DNA of 64,000 nt from contig NZ_JAFCNB010000003.1 of NCBI RefSeq assembly GCF_017896165.1, forward strand, positions 248,001-312,000. The letters are read 5' to 3'. Of this stretch, positions 34,615 to 43,206 are shown one piece after another (position 1 is the first letter of the stretch; the number at the start of each line of letters is the position of its first letter). A program made the translations under genes and the position numbers. Origin of the DNA: Microbispora oryzae. GTDB taxonomy: Bacteria > Actinomycetota > Actinomycetes > Streptosporangiales > Streptosporangiaceae. The notes under the pieces were generated by a model. The model saw only the letters and a program-made list of their open reading frames with translations, was not told the DNA's origin and ran no database searches.

Positions 34615-35879
34615 GGGGAGTGCCTCCTTGGTGCGGGGGGTGGGACAGGAGGGGAGGTCTGAGGTGCGTCCCCGGGCGTGCGGTTGACCGCGCCGAACAC
34701 GTCGTCGCGGGCCGTGCCGAGGGCGAGGTCGAGGGCGCCCGCCAGAACGGGGTTGCCCTCGACGGTGGACAGCCGCAGCCGCGGCCGGGGAATCGTCAGC
34801 GCGTGCAGCTCCTGCTCGGCGAGGTCCCGCAGGAGCTCCCCGCCGGCGAGAGCCACGCCGCCGGACAGCACGACGATCTCGGGATCGACCACGGCGGTGA
34901 TCGGCGCCAGGCCGAGCGCGAGCCCGCGGGCGACCTCGGTGAGGCCGTCGTGGGCCCGTCTGCCGGCCGGTCCGCCGCGGGCGGCGGCGGCGACGGCGTT
35001 CCGCACGGCCGCCGGAGGCGTGGACGCCCGGACGCCGTGACGGCGGAGTGTGGCGAGCACCGCGGGGCCGCCGGAGAGCGCCTGGAAGCCGTGTCTGGCG
35101 CGCTTGCCGACGTCGCGGGCGGTGGGCGCGCCGACGACGGGCATGTACCCGACCTCGCCCGCACCGCCGGTCGCGCCGCGGTGCAGGCGGCCGCCAAGCA
35201 CGAGGGCCGAGCCGAGTCCCTCGTCGGCCCACAGCAGCACGAAGTCCCGGTGCCCGCGCGCCGTCCCGTGGGACCGCTCGGCCTGGGCCACCAGGTTCAC
35301 GTCGTTCTCGACGTCGACGGGCACGCCGATGCCGTCGCGGAGGGTGCCGACCAGGCCGGGGATGTGCCATCCGGGGATGTGGGCCGCGTAGCCGAGCCGT
35401 CCGGTCGACGGGTCGACGGCGCCGCCGATCCCGATCACCACCCGGTTGAGCCCGTCCGGGGCGATCCCGGCGCCCGCGCAGGCGCCCGCGAGGGCGGCGC
35501 GGACCCGCTCGACGACGTCGCCGCCCGACCGTCCGGGAGTGGCGAGGCGGTGCTCGGCGACGACCGCGCCCGTGATGTCGGCCACCTGGACGGCGATCCG
35601 CGCCGGGGTCACGTCCAGACCCGCGACGTGCGCCGCACGGGGGTTGATCCGGTAGAGCTCCGCGGTGCGGCCGGGCAGTCCCTCGCGGATGCCGTCCAGG
35701 ACGACCAGCCCCGCGTCCTGGAGGCGGGCGAGCAGCTGTGATGCGGTGGGCTTCGACAGGCCCGTCAGCGCGCCCAGCTCCGGCCGGGTGAGGGGGCCGC
35801 GTTCGAGCAGCGCGGTGAGCGCGGCGCGGTCGTTGATCGCCCGCAGCAGGCTCGGCGTGCCGGGTGTCGGGCGGCTCAC
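34611..35879 (-). CDS. csnR: ROK-family repressor of the csn-type operon
   Basis: The 422-residue protein has an N-terminal winged HTH (LLERGPLTRPELGALTGLSKPTASQLLARLQDAGL, about 24-60) and a ROK sugar-sensing domain (VIGIGGAVDPSTGRLGYAAHIPGW, GATGGAGEVGYMPV). The zinc CxCGxxGC motif of many ROK kinases is absent, fitting a repressor rather than an enzyme. GTG 35879 is preferred to the adjacent GTG at 35882 because GGAGG then lies six bases upstream. It is the first gene of the operon and follows a perfect palindrome at 35900-35916, which it probably binds. Identity as CsnR is by synteny. Confidence 0.88.
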   Translation of the reverse strand: MSRPTPGTPSLLRAINDRAALTALLERGPLTRPELGALTGLSKPTASQLLARLQDAGLVVLDGIREGLPGRTAELYRINPRAAHVAGLDVTPARIAVQVADITGAVVAEHRLATPGRSGGDVVERVRAALAGACAGAGIAPDGLNRVVIGIGGAVDPSTGRLGYAAHIPGWHIPGLVGTLRDGIGVPVDVENDVNLVAQAERSHGTARGHRDFVLLWADEGLGSALVLGGRLHRGATGGAGEVGYMPVVGAPTARDVGKRARHGFQALSGGPAVLATLRRHGVRASTPPAAVRNAVAAAARGGPAGRRAHDGLTEVARGLALGLAPITAVVDPEIVVLSGGVALAGGELLRDLAEQELHALTIPRPRLRLSTVEGNPVLAGALDLALGTARDDVFGAVNRTPGDAPQTSPPVPPPAPRRHSP

Positions 35880-35899
35880 CACGGACCTCCGTTACAAAG

Positions 35900-35916
35900 T
35901 TAGGAAACTTTCCTAA
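35900..35916. promoter_or_regulatory. 17-bp perfect palindrome, probable CsnR operator
   Basis: TTAGGAAACTTTCCTAA is perfectly symmetrical about its central C and lies about 20 bp upstream of the ROK start codon. Its core GAAA-N-TTTC resembles what I recall of the Streptomyces CsnR operator. The AT-rich surround stands out from the GC-rich window. Confidence 0.75.
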
Positions 35917-36083
35917 TTTCGAGGAAGGTACGAACTGCCCATCGTGCGCGTCAAGGGCCCGGACTGGCTCGAAACCGACCTGTGATCGGGTCACCGCCAA
36001 GCCGTTGCGGGGTGGCCGGCACGACTCTCGCGGGCGGGAGCGGCTCGGGCCCGGGCCCGCGACCACGTAGAATCTGGCGGCCT

Positions 36084-38384
36084 ATGTCGAAGTCTTCGGC
36101 GGGCGAACTGGCCCGCGAGCAGGAATACGTGGCCGACCTGTACGGCCGCCTCGACGTGCTGCGCGAGCGCACCCGGGCGCGGCTCGACGACGTGCTGGCC
36201 CAGGGTGCCTCCGGCACCCACCAGAACCGGTCCGAGCGGGACTCCTTCGCCGGCATGTACGCCCAGCGGCTGTCCCGGCTGTGGGCGGTGGAGGCGGGGC
36301 TCTGCTTCGGCCGGCTCGACCACGCCGACGACTCGCGGCTGTACATCGGCCGGATCGGCCTGTCCGACGACGAGCAGCAGCGGCTGCTGATCGACTGGCG
36401 CGCCCCGGTCGCGCAGCCGTTCTACCGGGCCACGCCCGCCGCGCCCATGGGGGTCACGCGGCGCCGCCACCTCTACACCCGGGGCCGTACCGTGACCGGG
36501 ATCGACGACGACCTGCTCGACCTCGACCGGCTCGCGGACGCCGACCGCGCCTCCCTGAACGGCGAGGCCGCCCTGCTCGCCGCGCTCACGGAGAAGCGGA
36601 CCGGACGGATGCGCGACATCGTCGCCACGATCCAGGCGGAGCAGGACCGGATCATCCGCGGCGATCTGAGCGGGGTCCTCGTCGTCCAGGGCGGGCCGGG
36701 CACCGGGAAGACCGTGGTCGCCCTGCACCGCGCCGCCTACCTCCTCTACACCTACCGTGAGCGGCTGGAACGCCGCGGCGTGCTGATCCTCGGTCCCAAC
36801 CCGACGTTCCTGCGCTACATCGAGCAGGTGCTGCCCTCGCTGGGCGAGACCGACGTGCTGCTGTCGTCCGTCGGGGACCTCTATCCGGGCGTCACCGGCC
36901 GCCGCACCGAGACGCCGGAGGCCGCGGCACTGAAGGGCGCCGCCCGGATGGCCGACGTCGTGGCGGCGGCCGTGCGGGAGCGGCAGCGCGTGCCGCGCAC
37001 GCCCGTCGAGATCCGGCTCGACCGCTTCACCCTCACCCTCGACCGGCGGACACTGGAGTCCGCCCAGACCAAGGCCGTGCGGTCGCGCCGCCCGCACAAC
37101 CAGGCCAGGGCGGTGTTCGTCCGCCACCTGCTCACGGCGCTGACCCGGCAGGCCGCCCGCCACCTCGGCCGCGGCATGCTCGACGAGGCCGACTTCGCCG
37201 AACTGCGCGAGGACCTGCGCACCGAGGAGCCGGTCCGGCTGGCGCTCAACCGGCTCTGGCCGTACCTGACGCCGCAGCAACTGCTGATCGGGCTGTTCAC
37301 CTCGGCGGAGCGCATGTCCCGCGCGGGGCTGTCCGCCCGTGACAGCAGGACGCTGCTCCGGGTGCCGCCCGCGCCCGGGGAGGACTGGTGGAGCGTGGCC
37401 GACGTGCCCCTGCTCGACGAGGCCGCCGAACTGCTCGGCGACATCGACGAGGGAGTGCTGCGGGCGGCCCGCCGCGCCGAGCAGGAACGGGAGGAGCGGA
37501 TCGCCTACGCCCGGGAGGTGCTCGAACTGACCGGCCTGGCGGACGTCATGGACGCCGAGCGGTTCGCCGAGCGGCAGCAGGCCGACGAGGTGTACCTGAC
37601 CACCGCGGAGCGCGCCGCCCGCGACCGCACCTGGGCGTTCGGGCACGTGATCGTCGACGAGGCGCAGGAGCTGTCCGAGATGGCCTGGCGGATGGTCATG
37701 CGGCGCTGCCCGAGCCGTTCGATGACGCTCGTCGGGGACATCGCGCAGACCGGGTCGGCGGCGGGCGCCGCGAGCTGGGGTCACGTCCTCGACCCGTACG
37801 TCGGGGGCCGATGGCGGGAGGAGCGGCTGACCGTCAACTACCGCACGCCTGCGGAGCTGATGGGGGTGGCCGCCCGCGTCCTGGAACTGGTCGGCCCCGA
37901 CCTGAAGGCCCCCGAGTCCGTCCGGGAGACGGGGGAGCGGCCGTGGGCGCTGCGGGCCGGCGACCTCGGCCAGGTCGGGACCGTCGTGCGGGAGGAGATC
38001 GTCGAAGGCGGGCGGCTGGTGGTCATCGTCCCCGCCTCGGAGCTGCCCGAGGTCGGGAAGGCGGTCGCCGGGGCGGTGCCCGGCGCGGCGGCCGGGCCGG
38101 GACCGGCCACCCTCGACGCGCCCGTCGCCGTACTCTCCGTCGCCGACGCCAAGGGACTCGAGTTCGACTCGGTGATCGTGGTGAACCCCGGCCGGATCCT
38201 GGCCGAGTCGTCCCGCGGCCCGAGCGACCTCTACGTGGCGCTCACCAGGGCGACCGGGCGGCTCGGCGTCGTCCACACCGGTCCGCTGCCCGCCGTTCTC
38301 GGCGATCTCGAGACACGCGGCGGCCCGGACGGGCCCGACGCCGACGGCCCTTCCCCGCCTGCGGAGACCCGTCGTTCCCGCTGA
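36084..38384 (+). CDS. helR: RNA polymerase recycling ATPase HelR/HelD-like
   Basis: The 766-residue SF1-type motor has Walker A VQGGPGTGKTVVALHRAAYLL, Walker B VDEAQELSEMAW, motif IV VNYRTPAELMGVA and a C-terminal VALTRATGRLGVVHTG. The N-terminal coiled coil (AREQEYVADLYGRLDVLRERTRARL) is the part of HelD-type proteins that inserts into RNA polymerase. HelR evicts stalled or rifamycin-bound polymerase in actinomycetes; the role here is by homology. ATG 36084 is 10 nt after TAGAAT (36068-36073), leaving almost no leader. I saw no clear rifamycin-associated element upstream. Confidence 0.85.
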   Translation: MSKSSAGELAREQEYVADLYGRLDVLRERTRARLDDVLAQGASGTHQNRSERDSFAGMYAQRLSRLWAVEAGLCFGRLDHADDSRLYIGRIGLSDDEQQRLLIDWRAPVAQPFYRATPAAPMGVTRRRHLYTRGRTVTGIDDDLLDLDRLADADRASLNGEAALLAALTEKRTGRMRDIVATIQAEQDRIIRGDLSGVLVVQGGPGTGKTVVALHRAAYLLYTYRERLERRGVLILGPNPTFLRYIEQVLPSLGETDVLLSSVGDLYPGVTGRRTETPEAAALKGAARMADVVAAAVRERQRVPRTPVEIRLDRFTLTLDRRTLESAQTKAVRSRRPHNQARAVFVRHLLTALTRQAARHLGRGMLDEADFAELREDLRTEEPVRLALNRLWPYLTPQQLLIGLFTSAERMSRAGLSARDSRTLLRVPPAPGEDWWSVADVPLLDEAAELLGDIDEGVLRAARRAEQEREERIAYAREVLELTGLADVMDAERFAERQQADEVYLTTAERAARDRTWAFGHVIVDEAQELSEMAWRMVMRRCPSRSMTLVGDIAQTGSAAGAASWGHVLDPYVGGRWREERLTVNYRTPAELMGVAARVLELVGPDLKAPESVRETGERPWALRAGDLGQVGTVVREEIVEGGRLVVIVPASELPEVGKAVAGAVPGAAAGPGPATLDAPVAVLSVADAKGLEFDSVIVVNPGRILAESSRGPSDLYVALTRATGRLGVVHTGPLPAVLGDLETRGGPDGPDADGPSPPAETRRSR

Positions 38385-38395
38385 TCGGGAGGCGG

Positions 38396-38423
38396 TTGAC
38401 ATCTGAGCTGAGGTCGGTAGTTT
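38396..38423 (+). promoter_or_regulatory. Strong sigma70-type promoter without an adjacent gene
   Basis: TTGACA (38396-38401) and TAGTTT (38418-38423) are separated by 16 bp, starting 12 nt after the helR stop. This is the best -35/-10 pair I found in the window. Transcription would start near 38430, but no gene begins until 38922. Confidence 0.65.
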
Positions 38424-38921
38424 GCTCTGCGGTCCAGCACGGGACTGTCCGGTTGGCCGTCGTGTGGCGTCCGGCGGTCTCTGCGTCCGTGGCGGAGCGG
38501 CGTTCCCCGCGTCGTTCCGTCCGCCCATCCAGGCGCAGATCTGCGTTCCGCCCTGTCGGGGCACCCCAGCCGGCCGGGGGGTTGGACCCGGGAGGGGCCC
38601 GGATGCCCAGTAGACAACGGAGCTCCGCGCCCGCCGCCGGCGGGACGGAAACCGGTCCGAAGGGACATCCGGGCCCTCCTCTCCCAGCGGGGCGGGTTCG
38701 CCGCCTTCGTCTGTCCGTCGCTCGCCGGGGCGCTCGCCGCGCCATGTGACGGCGCCGGAGCGGTTGTCCACAGGCGCGCATCCGCTCGCCCGAGCGACTC
38801 CCACCGGCCGTAGAGTGACGAGGTCCGGACGTGCCGGTCGGGCCTCATCCGTCGAGCACACGAGACGGACGTCCGCGTGTGGCGGCCCTCGCGGCACGAC
38901 AGATGAGGAGAGAACCACCCG
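38424..38921 (+). other. ORF-free, structured stretch; candidate non-coding RNA and lnt leader
   Basis: This half-kilobase stretch has no plausible coding frame. It contains GGCGGA/TCCGCC arms (near 38492-38525), the perfect palindrome CGCAGATCTGCG (38534-38545), long-range complementary arms GGGCCCGGATG (38595-38605) and CATCCGGGCCC (38666-38676), and an inner hairpin at 38630-38644. TAGAGT at 38811-38816 could be the -10 of lnt, giving a leader of about 100 nt. With the promoter at 38396, roughly the first 260-340 nt could be a small RNA. No known RNA family is recognised by eye. Confidence 0.4.
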
Positions 38922-40478
38922 GTGGCAGTGAAGATCACAGATCAGGTGGCCGCGCCCGCCCCGATGGCGCACCGGTCGTCGCCGCTGGGCGTCCTCCTCC
39001 GGGCCGGCGGGTCGATCGCCGGCGGCCTGCTGACATACCTGGCGTTCCCGCCCATCGGGTGGTGGTTCTGCGCCCCGCTCGGCGTGGGGCTGTCCGTGCT
39101 GGCCCTGCGCGGGGTCCGGGTGCGCCGCGCGGCCTGGCTCGGCTACCTCGGGGGCGCCGCGTTCCTCCTTCCCACCCTGGCGTGGGTCCGGCCCATCGGA
39201 GACGACGCGTGGGCGGCCCTGGCCGGCGTCGAGAGCCTCTTCTGGGCCGCCATGGCCGCCGGTGCCGCGTTGGTCCTCCGGCTGCGGCTGTGGCCCCTCT
39301 GGGTCGCCACCCTGTGGGTGGCGCAGGAGTGGGCCCGGGGCCTCTTCCCCGTCGGCGGCTTCCCCTGGGCCCGGCTGGCCTTCAGCCAGGGCGAGTCGCC
39401 CTTCACCCGGTTCGCTTCACTCGGAGGTGCGCCGCTTGTAAGTTTCACGGTCGTCCTCTGCGGCGCGCTGGTCGCGTCGCTGGTCACGAGGGTCGTGGCG
39501 GCACGCCGGCCGGACCGGGTCATTGCCGGAACGCTCCTCGGCGCGATAGCCGTACCGGTGTTGGGGTCGTTGGTGCCCCTGCTCGGCGACGAGGGCAGGA
39601 CAGTGAGGATCGGCGTCATCCAGGGCAACGTGCCGGGACGGGGGATGGACTTCCTCGGGAACGAGCCGGCCGTCGTGCTGCGCAACCACGCGGACGAGAC
39701 GCACCGGATGGCGCAGGCCGTGCGACAGGGCACACTGCCCAAACCGGACATCGTCGTGTGGCCGGAGAACTCGACCGACATCGATCCCTACCGCAGCGAC
39801 TACGCCCGCTCGGTCATCGACGCGGCCGCCAAGGACATCGGCGTGCCGATCCTCGTCGGGGCGGTGGCGGAGATCGGGACCGAGCACCGGGCCACCCGTG
39901 GCATCGTGTGGGACCCGGTCACCGGTCCCGGCGCCTACTACGACAAGCGCAAGCTCGTGCCCTTCGGCGAGTACACCCCATTCAAAGATCTTTTCCTGAA
40001 GCTTTCCGCCCGGGCCAACCTGGTGGGCAGGCAGTCCGTCCCCGGGGACCGTCCGGGCGCCCTTCGCATGGGCCCGGTCACGGTCGGGATGGTCGAGTGC
40101 TACGAGGTCGCCTTCGACGGCCTCGTCCGTGACACCGTGGACGCGGGCGGCACGCCCCTGGTCGTGCAGACGAACGACGCGACATACGCGTTGACCAATC
40201 TCCCGCCGCAGCAGCTCGCCATGTCGCAGCTGCGGGCGGTGGAGTTCAACCGGGCGGTGATCACCGCCGCCACCACCGGGATCTCGGCGTACGTCGATCC
40301 CGAGGGAACCGTGGAGTGGCGGACGGCCGAGCTCGTGCCGGGGATGAACGTCGTGGATGTTCCCGTGAGGACAAAGAACACGCTGGCCAGCAGGGTAGGT
40401 GCACTACCGGAGTGGACTTTGATACTGATGGGAGCCGGAGCCACGGTGGCGGCGATCTCGAGGCGGAGGAAGAGCTGA
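38922..40478 (+). CDS. lnt: Apolipoprotein N-acyltransferase
   Basis: The 518-residue membrane enzyme adds the third acyl chain to the N-terminal cysteine of lipoproteins. It has about six membrane helices (roughly residues 22-225) and then a nitrilase-like domain with the catalytic triad: Glu282 in VVWPENS, Lys342 in [12 protein letters not shown] and Cys393 in MVECYE. GTG 38922 is preceded by GAGGAG at a slightly long spacing of 11 bases. Its stop codon overlaps the ppm1 ATG (TGATG), so the pair is coupled. In Mycobacterium tuberculosis the two are one fused protein. Confidence 0.95.
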   Translation: MAVKITDQVAAPAPMAHRSSPLGVLLRAGGSIAGGLLTYLAFPPIGWWFCAPLGVGLSVLALRGVRVRRAAWLGYLGGAAFLLPTLAWVRPIGDDAWAALAGVESLFWAAMAAGAALVLRLRLWPLWVATLWVAQEWARGLFPVGGFPWARLAFSQGESPFTRFASLGGAPLVSFTVVLCGALVASLVTRVVAARRPDRVIAGTLLGAIAVPVLGSLVPLLGDEGRTVRIGVIQGNVPGRGMDFLGNEPAVVLRNHADETHRMAQAVRQGTLPKPDIVVWPENSTDIDPYRSDYARSVIDAAAKDIGVPILVGAVAEIGTEHRATRGIVWDPVTGPGAYYDKRKLVPFGEYTPFKDLFLKLSARANLVGRQSVPGDRPGALRMGPVTVGMVECYEVAFDGLVRDTVDAGGTPLVVQTNDATYALTNLPPQQLAMSQLRAVEFNRAVITAATTGISAYVDPEGTVEWRTAELVPGMNVVDVPVRTKNTLASRVGALPEWTLILMGAGATVAAISRRRKS

Positions 40479-41221
40479 TGGAGCGTACTCCCGGGCGGGT
40501 GCTCGTGATCGTTCCCACGTACAACGAGCGGGAGAACCTGCCGATGATCGCGGGCCGGCTGCGCGCCGCGCTGCCGGACGCGCATCTGCTGGTCGCCGAC
40601 GACAACAGCCCCGACGGCACGGGCGACATCGCCGACGAGCTCGCCGCGGCCGACGACCACGTCCACGTGCTGCACCGGCCGGGGAAGCAGGGCCTGGGCG
40701 CCGCCTACATCGCCGGGTTCCGCTGGGGTCTCGACGAGGGCTACGACGTGCTCGTGGAGATGGACGCCGACGGCTCCCACCAGCCCGAGGAGCTGCACAA
40801 ACTGCTCGACGCGGTGGCCGACGGCGCCGACCTCGCGATCGGCTCCCGCTACGTGCCGGGGGGCAAAGTCGTCAACTGGCCCGTCTCCCGTGAGTTGCTG
40901 TCGCGCGGGGCGAACACCTACGTGGGGATCATGCTGGGCCTGCCGGTCCGCGACGCCACCGCCGGCTTCCGCGCCTACCGGGCGTCCACCCTGGAGAAGA
41001 TCGGGCTGAACGACGTCGACTCCCAGGGCTACTGCTTCCAGATCGACCTCACCCTCCGGACCGTCAGGCAGGGCCTGCGCGCCGCCGAGGTGCCCATCAC
41101 GTTCGTCGAGCGCACCGTGGGCAACAGCAAGATGAGCCGCAAGGTCATCCTCGAGGCGCTCTGGCGGGTGACCATGTGGGGCGTGACCGGCTGGCAGGAG
41201 CGGTTTCGCCCACGGCGATAG
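40478..41221 (+). CDS. ppm1: Polyprenol monophosphomannose synthase
   Basis: The 247-residue GT2 glycosyltransferase starts [16 protein letters not shown] and has the DDNSPDGTG loop, the metal-binding [13 protein letters not shown] and the [13 protein letters not shown] segment of dolichol-phosphate mannose synthases. It transfers mannose from GDP-mannose to polyprenyl phosphate for glycolipid and protein mannosylation. It starts at ATG 40478 with GGAGGAAGAG just upstream, inside the end of lnt. It lacks C-terminal membrane helices, which the partner Lnt supplies by interaction. Confidence 0.95.
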   Translation: MERTPGRVLVIVPTYNERENLPMIAGRLRAALPDAHLLVADDNSPDGTGDIADELAAADDHVHVLHRPGKQGLGAAYIAGFRWGLDEGYDVLVEMDADGSHQPEELHKLLDAVADGADLAIGSRYVPGGKVVNWPVSRELLSRGANTYVGIMLGLPVRDATAGFRAYRASTLEKIGLNDVDSQGYCFQIDLTLRTVRQGLRAAEVPITFVERTVGNSKMSRKVILEALWRVTMWGVTGWQERFRPRR

Positions 41222-41287
41222 CGCCGGAGGCGACCGGGAGGAACCAGGCCGCCGGTGAGGACGTTGAGCCCGTAGTACGACTGCCGT

Positions 41288-41872
41288 GTGAATGAGGCAA
41301 TGATGCTGCGGATCGGGCTTTTCCTCGCTTTCCTGGTCGTCCCCGTGCTGGAGATCTGGTTCCTGATCCGGGTCGGCACGGTCATCGGCGGCTGGCAGAC
41401 CGTTGCCCTGCTGATCGCGGACAGCCTGCTCGGAGCCTGGCTCGTGCGCAGGGAGGGCCGCAGGGCCTGGGCCGCGCTGCGGACCGCCGTCCAGTCCGGG
41501 CGCATGCCGGACCGTGAGCTCGCCGACGGCGCGTTGATCGTGGCGGGCGGCGCCCTGCTCCTGACGCCCGGCTTCCTGAGCGACGTGGCCGGATTCTTCA
41601 TGATCCTTCCGTTCACCCGGCCGATCGCCCGCCGGGCGGCGTCGTGGTTCTTCGGCCGCCGGGTCCGAGCCCTCGCGCAGAGCTCGCCGTACGGCCCTCT
41701 CTTCACGACGGAGTTCACGGCGGGGTCCGCGGCGGGCGGCGGTTCCGCCGGCGCTCCGGGGGCCGGTTACGCCGGTGGCGGCTCGCGCCCGGGGCGGGTG
41801 GTGCACGGCGAGGTCATCGACACCGACGCTCCGCACGATGACGTCTCCGGCCCGCGCCGCCGCGACGGTTGA
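41288..41872 (+). CDS. fxsA: FxsA family membrane protein
   Basis: The 194-residue protein has the FxsA core: LRIGLFLAFLVVPVLEIWFLIRVG, then GGWQTVALLIADSLLGAWLVRREGRRAW and GALLLTPGFLSDVAGFFMI. It has three to four membrane segments, with a Gly/Ala-rich cytoplasmic tail added. The family's function is unclear; E. coli FxsA relieves phage T7 exclusion by the F plasmid. GTG 41288 lies six bases after TACGAC (41276-41281), so it may be leaderless. It belongs to the conserved lnt-ppm1-fxsA neighbourhood; rbpA, often next to it, is not present here. Confidence 0.88.
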   Translation: MNEAMMLRIGLFLAFLVVPVLEIWFLIRVGTVIGGWQTVALLIADSLLGAWLVRREGRRAWAALRTAVQSGRMPDRELADGALIVAGGALLLTPGFLSDVAGFFMILPFTRPIARRAASWFFGRRVRALAQSSPYGPLFTTEFTAGSAAGGGSAGAPGAGYAGGGSRPGRVVHGEVIDTDAPHDDVSGPRRRDG

Positions 41873-41886
41873 TCCTCGTCTGTTCA

Positions 41887-41920
41887 CTGCCGAAAGTCCC
41901 CTTTCGCCGGGACCTTCACC
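41887..41920. promoter_or_regulatory. DosR/DevR-like boxes upstream of the nitroreductase
   Basis: GGGACTTTCGGC (minus strand, 41889-41900) and GGGACCTTCACC (plus strand, 41909-41920) resemble the GGGACTTTNGNCCC-type DosR half sites of mycobacteria and streptomycetes. They lie 75-105 bp before the nitroreductase ATG. Confidence 0.5.
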
Positions 41921-41994
41921 GCTGACCCGTGCCCGCTGTGCGGGGCAGGGTAAGGGGAGGAGGAGTGGGCAACCTCCCGGGCGGAGGGAACACC

Positions 41995-42987
41995 ATGAAC
42001 AACGCTGACACGATCGCCAGTGCCGCTCACGCGGCGGTGGAGGCGGCGGTATGGGCGCCGTCCATCCACAACACGCAGCCCTGGTCGTTCGCCGTCTCCG
42101 GCGACGAGATCTGCCTCCGGGCCGATCCCGACCGGAAGATGCGGATCGGCGACCCGGACGGGCGACAGATGCTCATCAGCTGCGGTGCCGCGCTGTTCAA
42201 CGTGCGCGTCACGCTGCGCGCGCTGGGCTGGGTGCCGGAGGTGCGTGTCCTTCCCGACCCGGAACGGCCGCTTCTGGTGGCGACGGTCCGGGTCCGTCCA
42301 CCCGGGCTGTCCACACCGGTCGAGGAGCACGCCACACTGCTGCACGCCGAGATCGAGCGCAGGCGCACCCACCGGGCCGGGTTCACCGGACTGGCCGTGC
42401 CCGACCGTCTGGTGGCCGCGCTCGTCGACGCGGCGACCGCCGAGGGCGCCTGCCTGCTACCTGTGGTCTCGAAGCACGCCGTGCGGGTGCTCGCCGACCT
42501 CACGTCCGCCGCCCAGGAAATCCAGTCGCAGGACCGGGTCTACAGCCTGGAGCTCCTGCGGTGGGCCCGGCCACCGGGGAGCGCCCGCCGCGACGGGGTG
42601 CCCGCAGGGGCCTATCCGAGCGGTCCGGCCCGTACCAGTCCGCAGCACTTCGCCCAGCGTGACTACGCGCGTGGTCACCCCTGGGGGATCGAGACCGACC
42701 AGCGGATCACCTCCGCCACCGGCCTGGTCGCGCTGCTCACGACCGCCGGAGACGGCCGGCGGGACTGGGTGGCCGCCGGAGAGGCGCTGCAGCGGGTCCT
42801 CCTGCACGGCTCCGCCTACGGCCTGAGCGCCGCCTTCCACACCCAGGCGCTGGAGATGCCCGAGCTGAGGGAGTTCATCAGGAGGAACCTCAGCTCCGGC
42901 CGGTTCCCGCAGATGGTCATGAGGCTCGGCTTCGTCCTCGACGAGAGCCGCAGCGTCCGCCGCCCCTCCGCCGAGATGACGGACTGA
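41995..42987 (+). CDS. Acg-family nitroreductase-like protein
   Basis: The 330-residue protein matches the Acg/Rv3131 family: AAVWAPSIHNTQPWSFAV is the conserved N-terminal block, followed by DRKMRIGDPDGRQMLISCGAALFN and ERRRTHRAGFTG. These proteins have a nitroreductase fold, bind FMN and are among the most induced members of the DosR hypoxia regulon. ATG 41995 follows GGAGGGAA. DosR-like boxes lie upstream, and a DevS-like kinase is 1 kb downstream. A hairpin at 43008-43040 ends the transcript. Confidence 0.9.
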   Translation: MNNADTIASAAHAAVEAAVWAPSIHNTQPWSFAVSGDEICLRADPDRKMRIGDPDGRQMLISCGAALFNVRVTLRALGWVPEVRVLPDPERPLLVATVRVRPPGLSTPVEEHATLLHAEIERRRTHRAGFTGLAVPDRLVAALVDAATAEGACLLPVVSKHAVRVLADLTSAAQEIQSQDRVYSLELLRWARPPGSARRDGVPAGAYPSGPARTSPQHFAQRDYARGHPWGIETDQRITSATGLVALLTTAGDGRRDWVAAGEALQRVLLHGSAYGLSAAFHTQALEMPELREFIRRNLSSGRFPQMVMRLGFVLDESRSVRRPSAEMTD

Positions 42988-43007
42988 GCGCCGGCGCATC
43001 CACTCGA

Positions 43008-43040
43008 GACACGATCGCCCAGGCTCGGGCCGATCGTGTC
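43008..43040. terminator. Hairpin after the nitroreductase gene
   Basis: Perfect 10-bp arms GACACGATCG (43008-43017) and CGATCGTGTC (43031-43040), 20 nt after the stop codon. Confidence 0.55.
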
Positions 43041-43081
43041 CCGGGCTCGGCCCGTGCCCTCCACGGCGACGTTGGCGCGGA

Positions 43082-43113
43082 GGGCCGAAAGTCCCGCGCC
43101 GGCGGGACTTCGG
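43082..43113. promoter_or_regulatory. Paired DosR/DevR-like boxes upstream of the DoxX gene
   Basis: GGGCCGAAAGTCCC (43082-43095; reads GGGACTTTCGGCCC on the other strand) matches a GGGACTTTNGNCCC box at every position. GGGACTTCGG (43104-43113) faces it as a near-complementary arm. They lie about 95-125 bp upstream of the DoxX start. Confidence 0.6.
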
Positions 43114-43206
43114 CGGTGAAGAGGCGAGCCCTACGGCTCTGCTGGAGAAGATCTCCCCGCGGTTTGCTTGGGACGCGAACAGCGGACGAGTCGAGAGGGG
43201 CCGGTC

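Noticed and set aside
35990-36010. Rifamycin-associated element upstream of helR
   Set aside because: CAAGCCGTTG has the wrong orientation of the CTTGC/GCAAG arms and no flanking symmetry.
38764-38772. TTGTCCACA, a perfect Streptomyces-type DnaA box
   Set aside because: It is single. A replication origin or titration site needs a cluster, and one copy is expected by chance in a window of this size.
43082-43113. The facing GGGAC repeats upstream of DoxX as a transcription terminator
   Set aside because: They lie far from the end of the preceding gene, which already has its own hairpin at 43008, and the sequence fits a DosR-type box better.
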